Shown here: positions 1 to 11,091 of the stretch, one piece after another
Position numbering within the stretch: position 1 is the stretch's first letter
Layout of the letters: every line of letters begins with the position of its first letter
Source of the DNA: Sternotherus odoratus
Taxonomy: Eukaryota; Chordata; Testudines; Kinosternidae
Length of the DNA: 64,000 bases
Direction: 5' to 3'
Assembly (NCBI GenBank): GCA_032164245.1
Contig: JAVMKO010000001.1
Span: 74,955,892 to 75,019,891, forward strand
The notes under the pieces: model-generated
What the model was told of the DNA's origin: nothing
Database searches by the model: none
What the model saw: only the letters and a program-made list of their open reading frames with translations
Position numbers and translations under genes: made by a program

Positions 1-480
1 TTTAACAGCACACTGAGAAAGCACAAGATGGGGGTGGAGTAGGTCTTGGGTTGAGAGAAGACAAGACCGTGTTCTCTACAATCATTTGGACTGCAATATA
101 TGTACAATGTGACTGATCTCAGTGGGGACTGCTGTACACAGCACAATATATCTGAGTATAAGGAGGGATTCTTTGGCCACCAATGGATTGGTGACTGAAA
201 TTTACAGCCTCTGTACAAACAAGAAGTACACCTCTGTTTTGAGTGAGAATGCCACAGACTAAAGCTGGGCCTAAGAAAGGATAGTAAGGGATGCCTTGTG
301 TGTCCCCATCTTAGAGTTGAGGAGAAATTAATGAGAGCACTGCATTTGTTCACCATATCAATTCATTTACAGCTAGTCAAATAATTAGTTGCATATATTA
401 TTAACCAAATAATTAAAATCTTGATTTTTTAAAAAAATTGTTGTTTCTCTATAATATTTTTGCACTACAAAAACACCACA
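1..480. other. No gene recognised
   Basis: AT-rich non-coding sequence. No open frame, RNA gene or repeat boundary could be supported on either strand. Confidence 0.5.
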
Positions 481-500
481 GGATTCTAGTACACAAAATA

Positions 501-936
501 TTTATTGCAGGTTTCTAACGGTAGGAGCACAACTGTCACAAACTAACAGGCATTTGCAAAACCACTCAACCCTAAAACAGCCTAAACTATAAAAAGTAAA
601 GTATACAGAAATAGGAAACATTGAAGCTCTAGGACACGTTTAAATCATCAGTGTACCAGCTCTTCTTCTCTGAGACAGAATATGGAGTGCATTGGGTATT
701 GCTGACTGTGTGCACTTCCATGCATGGACTGAGGCACCCAGTGGCTGAGCCCTCCGCCCAAATTGTACAGTGGTTGAAGAACATAGTACTGGGGTGTGGA
801 TGCAATCGGAGCTGGTGGGACATCAAGGTGGGTTTTTGCGTTAGCCTCTGACCAACAGGTTTCATGTTGAGAAGATGTCTTCCTGGTCACTATTCTAAAA
901 CAGAACATGTTCTACTGGACCTGAAAGTTGCTGGTA
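501..936 (-). other. Candidate terminal exon or processed-gene remnant, unidentified
   Basis: On the minus strand a pyrimidine-rich acceptor-like sequence (ending ..TTTGTTTCCAG, 937-954) is followed by open sequence to a stop at 648 and by an AATAAA polyadenylation signal (TTTATT on the plus strand, 501-506). The 86-residue frame from 908 to 648 contains a patch rich in Pro, Tyr and Gly (for example STPQYYVLQPLYNLGGG). A second frame over the same bases is also open to 629, so the true frame is uncertain. I do not recognise the protein. It could be the last exon of a minus-strand gene whose other exons lie outside the recognisable sequence, or a decayed retrocopy. The evidence is the coincidence of acceptor, open frame and poly(A) signal only. 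Confidence 0.25.
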
Positions 937-1340
937 CTGGAAACAAAGTTAAAACATGACAGTTAAATGCTTAGTCAGCCAACACTAATTGGTAAATGAT
1001 TTCTGATCTTGACGGAAGGAATAGATAGAAAACAAAGAAAGATAGCCCAGTGGGAACAGTGACAAAGCAAAGAGGTTAGCAGCACCTGATTGTCACTAGG
1101 CTACATTCACACAACAGGGTGATCGTGTAAGCAGCTGACAGGGCCTTAACCTTTATATCCATTGGTGCCATTTATTTGAGGTACTAGAACCAAAACACAC
1201 AAGTGTGGCATTGTGTACGTGTGTGTGTGTGTGTAACAGGGTTTAGTTAACAGGAATAACTGAGTTATAATGTGAGTTAACTTGGCATTGAGGAAAAGCC
1301 CCAACATTAACCATTTGTCCACTCCAGACAAGATATATTA
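937..1340. other. No gene recognised; short TG repeat
   Basis: Non-coding. It holds a short (TG)n tract at about 1213-1235. The open frames here are short and antisense to it. Confidence 0.4.
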
Positions 1341-2040
1341 TACTAGCATAAGTGCCCGGCGCTGCTCGGGTCAGTCGGAGGTGGGGAGGTGGCAGACAGC
1401 TGACACCCCCTAACCAACCCCAACACCCACCCCTCACCCCTCACCCACCCCGACACCTTCCCACCCCCCGAAGCAAACCCGAAACCCCCACCTCACCCCC
1501 CCGACCGAATCCGACACCCCCACCTCACTTACCGTCCCACCAAACCCAACTCAGATCCGTCGCAGGAGGGGAGGGGGCCCAGAGCCGAGGGATTCCGGGG
1601 ACCTTCGCAGGTGGGGGGGGGCACAGAGCTGATGTAGTCCGGGGTTCCGTTGGGGAGGTGGGAGGGGCAGAGAACTGAGGGATCTCCGGGGTTCCGTTGG
1701 GGAGGTGGGAGGGGCAGAGAACTGAGGGATCTCCGGGGTTCCGTTGGAGGAGGGAGGGGTGAGCTGAGCGAGTGAGGTGTCTGTTGGAGGGGGGTATTAT
1801 GACATCATCACCACCTAACTGCCAAGCTGATGTGATTGGCCCTGAAAGACTTTCACCCCTGGGGGGCGTCAGAGGTGAGATCCGAAAATTTTTCGACCCT
1901 TACCAGCATCTAGACCCCAAGACCCCTCACTGTACCAAAATTCAAGTCTCTGGCTCAAACGGTGCGGGAGGACTTCGCAGTCATACGTACATACATACAC
2001 TCATACATACACCACTTGACTTTTATATATATAGATTTGC
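1341..2040. repeat. GC-rich dispersed repeat with internal 47-bp tandem repeat
   Basis: Composition changes abruptly at about 1341 from AT-rich to a C-rich then G-rich block, and ends in a TA-rich tract near 2030 after tetranucleotide-like (CATA)n. Inside, a 47-bp unit (starting GGGGTTCCGTTGGGGAGG at 1641) repeats at 1688 and partly at 1735. The abrupt borders suggest a single transposable element, but I cannot name the family. The 108-aa and 91-aa open frames over it are low-complexity and not credible genes. Confidence 0.45.
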
Positions 2041-3190
2041 CATATGATTATACCTACCTTGCTAAGGATTCCTTTTGGCCATTATTTTTGGTGAGACCTG
2101 CCTGAGCATTGTGAATGTTGAAGTGTGCCACCAGACTGGTGGAACTGCTCTGAGCAATAGTGGAGCAGAAAGGACAGAGGATTCAGGACCCTATGTGAAT
2201 GCCAGTGTAGATGTGGGGTTTTGATGGTAGCTCACAAAATACAAGTATTATGACTGGTCTATCTATAAAAGTTTAGCCACAATAGCTATATCACACCTAC
2301 AATCTACAACTATGTGGGCAATAAGTGTAGATGCAGTCATTCAGGAAAACATAAGATATACTGATAAAAGAATTAGCAGATGTAAAGACTAATCTACAAT
2401 AGCAAGCTTAAGAGTAGTCAGACTTATGGACCCACAAAATGTAATGCTTTTAATGTAATGATCACATACTATTTTCTGCAAAGAACAGCTGCCACATTCA
2501 GCTCCAGGATGGATGGTGGTTCGTGGAATAAATCAGTGGTGAAGGAGACTGTTGTCCATAGAACCTCTTCATCATTTCTCGAAGAAGTTGGAACATTGCC
2601 AAGGCCCTTCAGTCTCACTGAACATTAACAAATGGATAGTTGGACACCAAGCTGGCTCACCTATGTGTTAGTGTAGTTAAAATAGGTGTTAGATTTATAG
2701 AGGTGCGTTTAACTTGATGAAATGCTTGCAAGTTGCTGCATGCATTAATCTCACTTATAATATATTTATCCAATGCTATAAGATAATATTTAAGTGTTTG
2801 CCTTGTAACTATAAAAGTGTCTGCTCTAAAACTAAACTGGAACAGTCAAGAGAGAAGCATTACCAAATATAAAATACAAGTTCTTTGGGACTGGGAGTAA
2901 CTTGAATATTGTGGTGATTTTTGGTGTAAGACACCATCTAGCACAAAGGCAGACTTGCTTTCTGAGGCTTGCTATGGAGCTTTAGGAGTTCACACTGGTT
3001 ACTTGGTTGATGAAATCTAATTATAGAACATGTAACATACAACCACTTTGTGGTTCTTGCCTTGTTCCTTGACAGTCTGCCCTGAGGTTGGCACTCCTGC
3101 TCCTGAGCTACTCTAGGCAGTTCAATGATGTATACTACCTGAAGTATTGATACAGGCAAATCTAGACCTTCCCATAACTAAAGTACCTTC
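2041..3190. other. No gene recognised
   Basis: AT-rich non-coding sequence with no long open frame and no recognisable repeat border. Confidence 0.45.
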
Positions 3191-3209
3191 CCCTCAACTA
3201 AGAGGCCAG

Positions 3210-3660
3210 GAGAAACCACTAAGCCCAGGTTGCAACTGATTATGGGGGACAAAAAAGGAGAAAACAGGATTGCAAGTGAGGTCTAAGATTGAAAATCAGG
3301 GATTTAGAGGGGGACACCAAACAGAGGACCCTCAACAACCTCCACTGCTATTCAAAGGAGTCTACAAAGTCAGTGGATACCACCCAGAGGAATGCTTCCC
3401 AGAAATACGAGCAGACAAGGGTCAGGAAATAGGCCTGGCAGTTGCAGACTATCCCCATCCAGCTTCCTTCTTCTGAAGTGATGGATGGCCATTTCGACCA
3501 TTGCCAGGAAGAGGTTTATGGGGAGAACCTGTGACTGTGAGGCCATGGGTGGAGTGTTCACAGACCAGGAGTCATGGGGAAAAGTGCAGCCAGAATCTCA
3601 GTAAGAGATTCTGGAGGAGCTGGAAAAGGAGCTGAAACCTGATGCCCCCATATAAACCAG
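3210..3660. repeat. Unidentified dispersed repeat, copy 1
   Basis: This stretch is recognisably related to two others nearby. Its first part (about 3217-3390) resembles 3818-3990. Its last part (about 3500-3650, including an AATCTCAGTAAGAG-type motif followed by TTCTGGAGGAGC) resembles 4600-4765. The family is unknown and no intact coding frame is present. Confidence 0.4.
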
Positions 3661-3799
3661 TGTCAGTGTATCCCACTTGTCACAGAAGGAATCAGTGTCA
3701 GAGGAGATAATGAATGATGCCAGTTGGAATATATCCACTATTTGAAAGTACTGGTGTGGGTAGGTCTCGGTCTGCCCAAAAATAACCCCCGCCCCTCAG

Positions 3800-3990
3800 A
3801 AAAAAGAGGGGGCAGGAGCCATTAAAACTAGGTTTCAACTGATTTCTCGGGACAACTAATAAAAAAACAGGATTGGGAGTGCAGGTCATGGGGTAATAAT
3901 CAGGGATATGGTGGAGGAGACTGAGCAGAAAGCTCCTGGCAGCACTCACTGCTCCTCAAAGGCATTCAGGGAGTCAGTAGATACTATTGG
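3800..3990. repeat. Unidentified dispersed repeat, copy 2 (partial)
   Basis: Partial diverged copy of the first half of the 3210-3660 repeat: shared AACTGATT..GGGACAA, ACAGGATTG and AATCAGGGAT motifs in the same order. It is broken off at about 3990. Confidence 0.35.
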
Positions 3991-4047
3991 GAGTGACGCT
4001 ATATTTAGGCATGACAGACCACAGCTCTGGATTTTAAGAGTCTATTC

Positions 4048-4137
4048 TGATAATAATCAGAGAGGTAGCTGTGTTAGTCTGGAATAGCAGAAGTGACAAA
4101 GAGTCCAGTGGCACTTTAAAGACTAACTAAAGTATTG
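4048..4137 (-). mobile_element. Penelope-like element 3' tail, truncated
   Basis: In the minus direction the segment reads ..TACTTTAGTTAGTCTTTAA then AGTGCCAC..GGACTCTTTGTCACTTCTGC..CAGACTAACAC. This is the 3' tail family also seen at 18070, 20211, 28560 and 47595. At 5851-6391 a related tail follows a GIY-YIG endonuclease frame, so I assign the family to Penelope-like retroelements by linkage. This copy is 5'-truncated. Confidence 0.5.
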
Positions 4138-4479
4138 TTCAACAACATAAACAAGTAGAACTGGGCATGTGTAAGAAATTTCAAAGTAACTATGCATAAA
4201 TTGTGGGAACAAGAAAAGAACTAAAAAGCTAGAGAAAGATCCATTTAAACTAAAATTAAACCTGTCCTGACAGGGGTGGAGATTTAACATGGAAATGAGA
4301 GACTATTAATGCTGTATAAGAAAAGCTACCAAAAAGTTCTTAATAAGTTTGTGTAACAAAAGTTGGTTGAAGCTGTATTGTCCAGTGCTGGAGGCAACTG
4401 TGATGAGACAGTACTAATGAGCATCCCACTTATAAGTAATTGATCACTATCTGTTGAGTAAGTAAACCTCAATCCAACA

Positions 4480-4775
4480 GACATGACCAAGAGAAATTGT
4501 CCAGCATTGCGAGTGGTCAAAGGAACAGACATATGCCTCCCCGGTCGCAGAGCAGCCTTTCTCCACCCCCATGCAGCTTTCTCCTCCTGGTATGATGCAT
4601 GGCCATGTTGGCCAGCACCAGGAGGAGGTTGGTGAAGAGGTCCCATGACTTTTCAGGGACAGGGATGAGATGTGCCATGCCAAGGTTGGGAGGTGTGAAG
4701 AAAAGTGTAGCCAAAATCTCAGTAAGAGGTTCTGGAGGAGCCGGATGAGGACTGCAACCTGACATACTCTAGATA
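4480..4775. repeat. Unidentified dispersed repeat, copy 3 (partial)
   Basis: Diverged copy of the second half of the 3210-3660 repeat, sharing the GGCCAT..TGGCCAG..CAGGAGGAGGTT and TCTCAGTAAGAG..TTCTGGAGGAGC blocks in order. Open minus-strand frames across it are short and overlap each other, so no gene is called. Confidence 0.35.
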
Positions 4776-5850
4776 GATGCCATGGCCTCCAGCGAACAGG
4801 GGTCGGGATAGTTAGTGAACTGCATCAGGTGAAGGTGTGTAGTCAATAAGGCAAGAGATTACAGGAAGAGAAGGGAAGACCTCGTGGTTATGACGGTTGA
4901 ATGCTACCCTGGAGAACTGGATTCTGTCCTGGCCTGTCTCACGGAGTTCCTATGTGATGCTGGACAAGTCACTTTAAACCACACTTTTTAGAGGTGGTCA
5001 TGAATTGTCTTTTTTTTTTTTGCCTTACTTGAACCCTTTGGTCCAGTTTGCAGAAGTGCTTAGAGCTCATAGATGCATCTGAGCAAAATGGGAGTTCTGG
5101 TTGAATATATTATGCTAAGTACTCTGAAAAATCAGACCCTAGCCAATTGGAATCAGCCAGCCAAAATCAATGGATGCTTTTTCTTTAAACCCTGTGTTAT
5201 TTGGCTCCTCATCAGAGAAACTGGATTAATCATGTCACCTCAACTCACAGGGGGATTCTCAATGATTAATTAATATTTGAGGAGCATGATGATACTGTGG
5301 TGATGAAAGTCTGTGAGAAATGAATAACTCTCTATTCAGAGGAAGGTCTGAAGAGTGTGTAGCAAATAAAAATATTTCCAGTGGGGTTTTTGTACCTTGT
5401 TCAATTCAAATCTTATATCTAGACTGTATTTTTGAAGTGTGTAACATGCTGTTCTCATTTATTATGTAATTAGATATGTCACATTTTAGACATGTCACTG
5501 CTGGGCCTGTCACTTGCTATCTGTCCAGTACCTTGTATTATGGGAAAAGCTGAATTTCTACGGAAAAATTCTAGGGTTTTTTGCTTCTTGTGGGGGGAAA
5601 AATAATGTTATTCAAAGGACAAGCAATCTTAATGTAAGAGTTACAGAGATGAACAAAGAATATTTATTATTGTATTGCTATTGTTTTGTATGTTTTTTTT
5701 TTAATAGTAAATACTGCAATGTAGTATTTTAAAATTCTACAGCTTGAAAATGAGTGTCCATTAGATGGCAGTAGAGGATAATAAATGAGAAAGGATGACA
5801 TCTTATTTTCTTCAGGTTCAAGAGTAGCAGCGGTGTAATCTGTATCCCTA
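4776..5850. other. No gene recognised
   Basis: Non-coding, AT-rich. No repeat boundary, RNA gene or credible open frame seen. Confidence 0.4.
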
Positions 5851-6391
5851 AAGAAAGCGAGGATGTACATTGGCCAAACCAGCCAGTCTCTACCCAAAAG
5901 AATAAATGGGTACAAATCTGACATCAGGAATCATAACATTCAAAAACCAGTAGGAGGACACTTCAGTCTTCATGGTCATTCCATTAAAGATTTGATGGTT
6001 TCAGTTTTGAAACAGAAAAACTTCCAAAACAGACTCCAATGAGAAACTGAGGAACTGGAATTAATTTTCAAATTGGATACAATTAACCAGGGGCTAAATA
6101 GGACTTGTGAATGGTTCGCTCATTACAGTAATTGATTGCATTTCCTGAGTTAATTTCCCTGAAACACATATCCATTTCAAAAAGGTTTTTCTCCTCCTAC
6201 TGATAATGACCCATCTACATTTAACAGCCCTCTTAGAAGTGGTATGCTAATGTACATTTCTTTCTTTCTTTCCTTTCTTTCTTTCTTTCTTTGTGTATAA
6301 ATGCATCTTACTTCTGTTCCATTCTATGCATCCAATGAAGTGAGCTATAGCCCACGAAAGCTTATGCTGAAATAAACTAGTTAGTCTCTAA
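5851..6391 (+). mobile_element. Penelope-like retroelement 3' fragment (GIY-YIG endonuclease plus tail)
   Basis: From 5851 one plus-strand frame reads a protein with MYIGQT, then SLPKRINGYKSDI, then HSIKDL and ETEELELIFKLDTINQGLN. This is the pattern of the GIY-YIG endonuclease domain at the C-terminus of Penelope-like elements (Neptune-type in vertebrates). An in-frame stop near 6040 shows decay. Coding similarity ends near 6140. A 3' untranslated tail follows with a CTTT microsatellite (about 6253-6293) and the AGCCCACGAAAGCTTATGC motif. The tail is interrupted at 6391 by the Harbinger insertion and resumes at 11109. A second copy lies at 28192-28691. Family assignment rests on the motif order, not on a database search. 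Confidence 0.65.
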
Positions 6392-6408
6392 GGGTATGTC
6401 TTCACTAC
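6392..6408 (+). repeat. Harbinger left terminal inverted repeat
   Basis: GGGTATGTCTTCACTAC, preceded by the TAA target duplication. A very similar terminus (GGGCTGGTTTTCACTAC) flanks the MITE at 28692-28995. Confidence 0.9.
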
Positions 6409-6750
6409 AGCAGTAGTTCGATTTCCTTTATGTCGATGTTGTGAACGCGACGGTATACAGTCGATGTTGTGTGTCTTCACTAGGCACAGCTAAGCACAGT
6501 ACGTCGACAGTGTCTGTCCGCAAAACTTTTGCAAGCGTCGACATGACGAGCGTTGCACTCTGGGTACCTATCCCACAGTTCCCTGATCCCCCAGCAGGCA
6601 CCATTTCGAGTGCTGCACTATGGGTAGGCATTTCCAAATTTCGTGCCCTTTTTCCGCGCCGCCCACCCCTATTCCGAGCGGTGCACTGTAGGTAGGCATC
6701 CCATAATTCGCGCCCTTTCTCCGCCGTGCTAACGCCATAGCATTGCAAGC

Positions 6751-8128
6751 ATGGAGCCCGCTGACACCACGGCTGCAGTAATGGCTGTTGTGAGGACCTC
6801 GATCACGGTTGCTGAGTTCCTGCTGCACCATCTGCAGAGGAGGAATGCGATCCGGGGAGAACTGCGCTTTCCGGAACCCGACGACAGTGAGGAGGAGATG
6901 GACGAGGACAGCGGGGACGACAGGGACACTGACGTGCACAGCGGGGACGACAGGGACACTGACGTGCACAGCGGGGACGACATGGACACTGCCGTTTTTG
7001 CAAGTAGGGCGACTGACAATCTGTCAAAAATGGTGGCAATGGGGCAGGCTCATGCCATCGAACGCCGATTCTGGGCCAGGGAAACAAGCACGGACTGGTG
7101 GGACCGCATAGTGCTGCAGGTCTGGGATGACTCCCAGTGGCTCAGAAACTTCCGCATGCGAAAGGGCACCTTCATGGAACTTTGTGACTTGCTGTCCCCG
7201 GCCCTCCGGCGCAGGAATACCAAAATGAGAGCGGCCCTTACAGTGGAGAAGCGAGTGGCGATAGCCCTCTGGAAGCTTGCAACGCCAGACAGCTACCGGT
7301 CAGTGGCGAATCAGTTTGGGGTGGGTAGGTCTACAGTGGGCTTTGCTGTAATGCAAGTAAGCAGGGCAATCGTCGAGAGGCTGCTACACCGGGTTATAAA
7401 CCTCGGAAACCTGCAAGCCACAATAGATGGCTTTGCCGCCATGGGATTCCCTAACTGTGGTGGGGCTATAGATGGGACTCATATCCCTATCCTGGCACCG
7501 GACCACGAGGCCGCCGAGTACAGAAACCGGAAGGGATATTACTCAATGGTCATGCAAGCAGTGGTTGACCACAAGGGACATTTCACCGACCTGTATGTGG
7601 GGTGGCCGGGAAAGCTTCATGACGCTCGAGTGTTCAGGAACTCTAGGGTTTTTAGACAGCTTCAGCAAGGCACTTTCTTCCCCGACCAGAAAATTTCCGT
7701 GGGGGGGGGTCGAAATGCCGATCGTGATCATTGGGGACCCAGCCTACCCCCTAATGCCCTGGCTTATGAAGCCCTACACAGGAGCCCTGGACAGGGGTCA
7801 GGAGCTGTTCAACTACAGGCTGAGCAAGTGCAGAATGGCCGTGGAGTGTGCATTTGGCCGCTTGAAGGGGAGATGGCATTCCTTACTGATTCGCTCAGAC
7901 ATCCGCGAGAGAAATATCCCCATTGTTATAGCTGCTTGCTCTGTGCTCCACAATATCTGTGACAGCAACGGGGAAACGTTTATGGCGGGCTGGGAGGCAG
8001 AGGCAAATTTACTTTCTGCTACTTATGAGCAGCCACACAGCAGGGAAAGTAGAAGAGCACACCGTGAGGCCCTGCGCCTCAGGGACGCCTTGAAAGACAG
8101 TTTTATGAGTGCCCGAGATGGTGTTTGA
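6751..8128 (+). pseudogene. PIF/Harbinger transposase (HARBI1-like), one frameshift
   Basis: DDE endonuclease that would cut and rejoin the element ends. The frame starts with ATG at 6751 (MEPADTTAA). Residues about 47-80 are an acidic decapeptide repeat (SGDDRDTDVH-like). A helix-turn-helix-like segment follows (about 190-200, VANQFGVGRSTV), then AIDGTHIP with the first catalytic Asp (codon 7471-7473) and KLHDARVF with the second (codon 7621-7623). The frame then shifts by one at a run of nine G (7701-7709). The remainder, with GDPAYPL and the catalytic Glu region RMAVECAFGRLKGRW, continues in another frame to a stop at 8128. Without the shift the protein would be about 458 aa, normal for the family. 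An AATAAA follows at 8259-8264. It must act with the Myb/SANT partner. The single homopolymer change could also be a sequencing error. Confidence 0.88.
6908..6992 (+). repeat. 30-bp tandem repeat inside the transposase gene
   Basis: Three copies of a 30-bp unit (GCGGGGACGACAGGGACACT.. beginning 6911, 6941 and 6971) encode an acidic decapeptide three times. Because 30 is a multiple of three the repeat number can vary without breaking the frame. Confidence 0.85.
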
Positions 8129-8258
8129 GAATCTGCTCCCTTGCTGTGCTCTAAGCCTGCTGCCCTTGAACCCTCTTTCCCTCCCCTCTCCCCATGCTTT
8201 CCCTCACCCTTCCCCCCTCCCCATGCTTTCCCTCCCCCCTCCCCATGCTTGCAGAGGA

Positions 8259-8296
8259 AATAAAATCACTGTTTGAAAAATCATGGTTCCTTTATT
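8259..8296. promoter_or_regulatory. Paired convergent polyadenylation signals
   Basis: AATAAA at 8259-8264 serves the plus-strand transposase. TTTATT at 8291-8296 is AATAAA for the minus-strand Myb-like gene. Because cleavage occurs 10-30 nt downstream of each, the two mature transcripts would overlap at their 3' ends. Confidence 0.6.
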
Positions 8297-9391
8297 GGTT
8301 AATCAGAAATACAAATACAAGGGATCACTGTCCTGGTATCCTGGAGGGAAACCGACAGTCGCAGTGGGGGAGGAGCGGGCAAAGGAGGGGGGGGGAAGGG
8401 GGGAGAGGAGGGGTGGGCAAGACACAGCAGCTTTTAAAAGTTTTCCGAGAACGTCAGCCTGCTGCTGCTGCTGCTTCTGCTGGCTTGTGGGGTAGAGTGG
8501 AGCGGCCCACGTAGCTTGCCCCCCCGTGTTCTCACCCCGCGTCTGGGTGGGGAATCTATGGGAGTTGGGGAGGGGGGGAGGTGGTTAGACAGGGGCTGCA
8601 GAGGTGGTCTTTGGGCATGCTGCAGCTCCACCAGAGATCGCAGCATGTCGCTCTGGTCCTCCATTATGCGGAGGAAAGCATCCATGCGTCTTTCCTCACG
8701 CTGTTCCCTCTTTTCTGCAGCGGCTTCCCTCTTTTCTGCAGCGGCTCTCCATTCCTGCCTCTCTCGATTCCTTTCCTCTCTCTCTCGATCCCTTGCCTGT
8801 ATCTCTCAATCCCTTGCCTGTATCATTCTTTCCCTCCAGTCCGTCTGGCGGGCTGCCTCAGCGCGCGAGTTCTCCACGAGTTCAGTGAACATCTCATCGC
8901 GCGTTCGCGTTTTCTTTTTACGCTTTCTTTTCTGCGGTGCAGGGCGGGAGGAGGAGGCCGGGGTATTCTGAGATAATTGTTCATCTGTGGGCGAGTGTGG
9001 GAAAATAAAGTTTGAAAGTTATGAGACAGATACATTCAAGGTTAGGAGGCAGATGCAGTCTCGGACGGTACACAATGGGAGTACTATGCCATTTGCAAAC
9101 TCAGTATTCAGAGGCCTGATATGATTTCTGTACAAGGTCATGTTCTACACCTAAAAGCTCACAGAAAAGTCAGAGCATCTCAGATACATATGCGTGCCTC
9201 AGCCCAAGACGGCTTCTGAAATCACCGTGCAGCCGGCCATGGTAAGTTAAAAGTGGAGCCTGCATACTGTAGAGCAACCCCGCCCCCTTTCCCCCACCGC
9301 GTGGCTGGCTCCCACTGAAACCGCAAACTGCAAAGCAAATGCCAAAAAAAATCTCTCGCTGAGGGCTAAGGTCTTTTTGGGGCTCTTCAGA

Positions 9392-9640
9392 CCGCGTGCA
9401 GACTGCTCAGATTCCCTGCTAGCTACCGCTACGGGCTGGGGGGGGGGGTGCGCGTTGGATCTGAAGCGGAAGAAACCGCGTGCAGACTGCTCAGATTCCC
9501 TGCTAGCTACCGCTACGGGCTGGGGGGGGGGGGTGCGCGTTGGATCTGAAGCGGAAGAAACCACGTGCAGACTGCTCAGATTCCCTGCTAGCTACCGCTA
9601 CAGGCTGGGGGGGGGGGGGGGGGGGCGGTCAGCGTTCGTG
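9392..9640. repeat. 84-bp tandem repeat with poly-G
   Basis: Three units starting CCGCGTGCAGACTGCTCAGA at 9392, 9476 and (as CCACGTGCAG) 9561, each containing a long G run. The third unit runs into about 40 bases that are almost all G. It lies in the intron of the Myb-like gene on the other strand. Confidence 0.85.
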
Positions 9641-9720
9641 GGGGGGGGGGGCGGTTGGTCGGTCCTCAGCAGAAAAGAGTACTTTGCAGCTGGGAATCTT
9701 TATCTCCCTACTAATTGCAG

Positions 9721-10033
9721 TCCGTATCTCAAACAGGCAACCCTGAATGACATCACTTTGCTGAGAATTTATCGGAGAGATAGGGAGCGCATGCTCCTTG
9801 AGTCCATGCAAAGTCCTGGTCCATACGCCGCAATGCTAGCCTGCTCAATGATACCAGACAACTTACTACTTTCGTGGCGTGGGTTGGTGTCATATCACGG
9901 GGGACCACATAAGGCGGCTCTCCCCAGAAATCTGCTGCGCTGGATTCATCGCTACCTCCTGGATAGCTTCCTTGAAATGTCCGCGGAGGACTTCTGGTCA
10001 ATCCCGGAGTATATTGACAAACTCTTTGAGTAG
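9721..10033 (+). CDS. Unassigned third open frame inside the Harbinger element
   Basis: A plus-strand frame is open from 9377 to a TAG at 10033. Its last ~105 residues, from about 9721, look protein-like: amphipathic and without low complexity (for example LLRWIHRYLLDSFLEMSAED and WSIPEYIDKLFE at the end). A good splice acceptor (CTCCCTACTAATTGCAG, AG at 9719-9720) stands exactly before this part. It is antisense to the intron of the Myb-like gene. I know of no third protein in canonical PIF/Harbinger elements and cannot name this one. It could be a captured exon, a terminal exon of a transcript crossing the element, or chance. No start codon is assigned; bounds are from the acceptor to the stop. 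Confidence 0.35.
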
Positions 10034-11091
10034 AAATTGACCAGCAATGAAAGCACGCTAAGTCCTTAGGGCAAATTACTCATTAATAAATGCTTCCTTT
10101 ACAAAATCACGCGTCATGTAATCACTTAAAAAAGAAACACTTACCCGCTTGGGAGGGTACTGGCTCCAGGGTGACAAACAGCTCCTGGCTCTCTGGGTAC
10201 ACAGGTTCTCCGCTGGGCTCCTGCTGCTCTGTGAGATTTTCCTCTTCATGCTCGTCCTCCTCGGAATCAGTCTCCTCCCTGACGATGATCCCATCGGTGG
10301 AGTCCACGCAGACCGGCGCGATGGTGGTGGGGGCGCCCCCCATTATCGCATTTAGTTCATTGTAGAACCTGCATGTCCGTGGCGCGCCCCCTGATCGTCC
10401 GTTTGCCTCCTTGGCTTTCTGGAACGATTGCCGCAGCTCCTTAATTTTCACGCGGCACTGTGTGGTGTCCCTGTTTGGCCCCTTTCTAGCATAGCCTTGG
10501 AGACCCTTCCATAGGTGTTGGCATTCCGTTTGTTGTTTCGTAGTTCCAACATCACGGATTCCTCTCCCCAGATAGCGATGAGATCCAGTACCTCACGAGT
10601 GGACCATGCTGGAGCTCTTCTCCTCTGGCTGGTCTCCAGGGTATATGAGCTCTGCATGGAGTCTTGTGATGCTGAGCTCTGCATGGTGGCTAGTGCTGCT
10701 GATAGCTCTGAATGGCAACTGAGCAGTTCAGGTGAGCTGGCCACGCTGACCAAACAGGAAATGGCATTCAAATGTTCCCGGGTCTTATCTACCTGGCCAA
10801 AGCAGTGAGTTCAGAGTGCAGTGCAGAGTGGTCACAGTGGAGCAGTAGCGAGGCAGTCCAGAGCGGTCAGAATGGAGCATTGTGGGACAGCCTCTGGAGG
10901 CTATTAATGTCGGGTTCCGTCTTCACTAGCCCACGGTCGAGCTTGGAATGTCGAGATTAGCCTTATGTCTCTGGTTAGGCTGGAGTGCCAAGATCGATCT
11001 TTAAGGCCCTTTACATCGACGTTAAGGGCATGTATGTGAAGACAGGTACACGTTTACTTCGACCTAACGTCGTTAACATCGATTTAAAGTG

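Larger units (their letters stand above)
8434..10771 (-). pseudogene. Harbinger Myb/SANT-like DNA-binding protein, two exons, broken
   Basis: Partner protein of PIF/Harbinger transposases, thought to recruit transposase to the nucleus and to the ends. Exon 1 runs 10771 to 10145 and exon 2 from 8984 to a stop at 8434. The donor is GGTAAGTG (GT at 10144) and the acceptor is CCCACAG (AG at 8986-8985). Splicing keeps one frame. Exon 1 holds the Myb/SANT-like trihelix: RRAPAWSTREVLDLIAIWG, then after a one-base frameshift near 10455-10485, NRDTTQCRVKIKELRQSF. An acidic stretch follows. Exon 2 encodes a basic patch (KRKRKKKTRTR), a charged Arg/Glu helix, and MDAFLRIMEDQSDMLR. An in-frame TGA at 8806-8808, where the neighbouring repeat has CGA, looks like CpG decay. 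The real start may be the inner ATG near 10684. Confidence 0.8.

Noticed and set aside
1352..1678. 108-codon Pro/Thr-rich frame
   Set aside because: Low-complexity translation of a C-rich repeat, not a mucin-like gene: no signal peptide or splice context.
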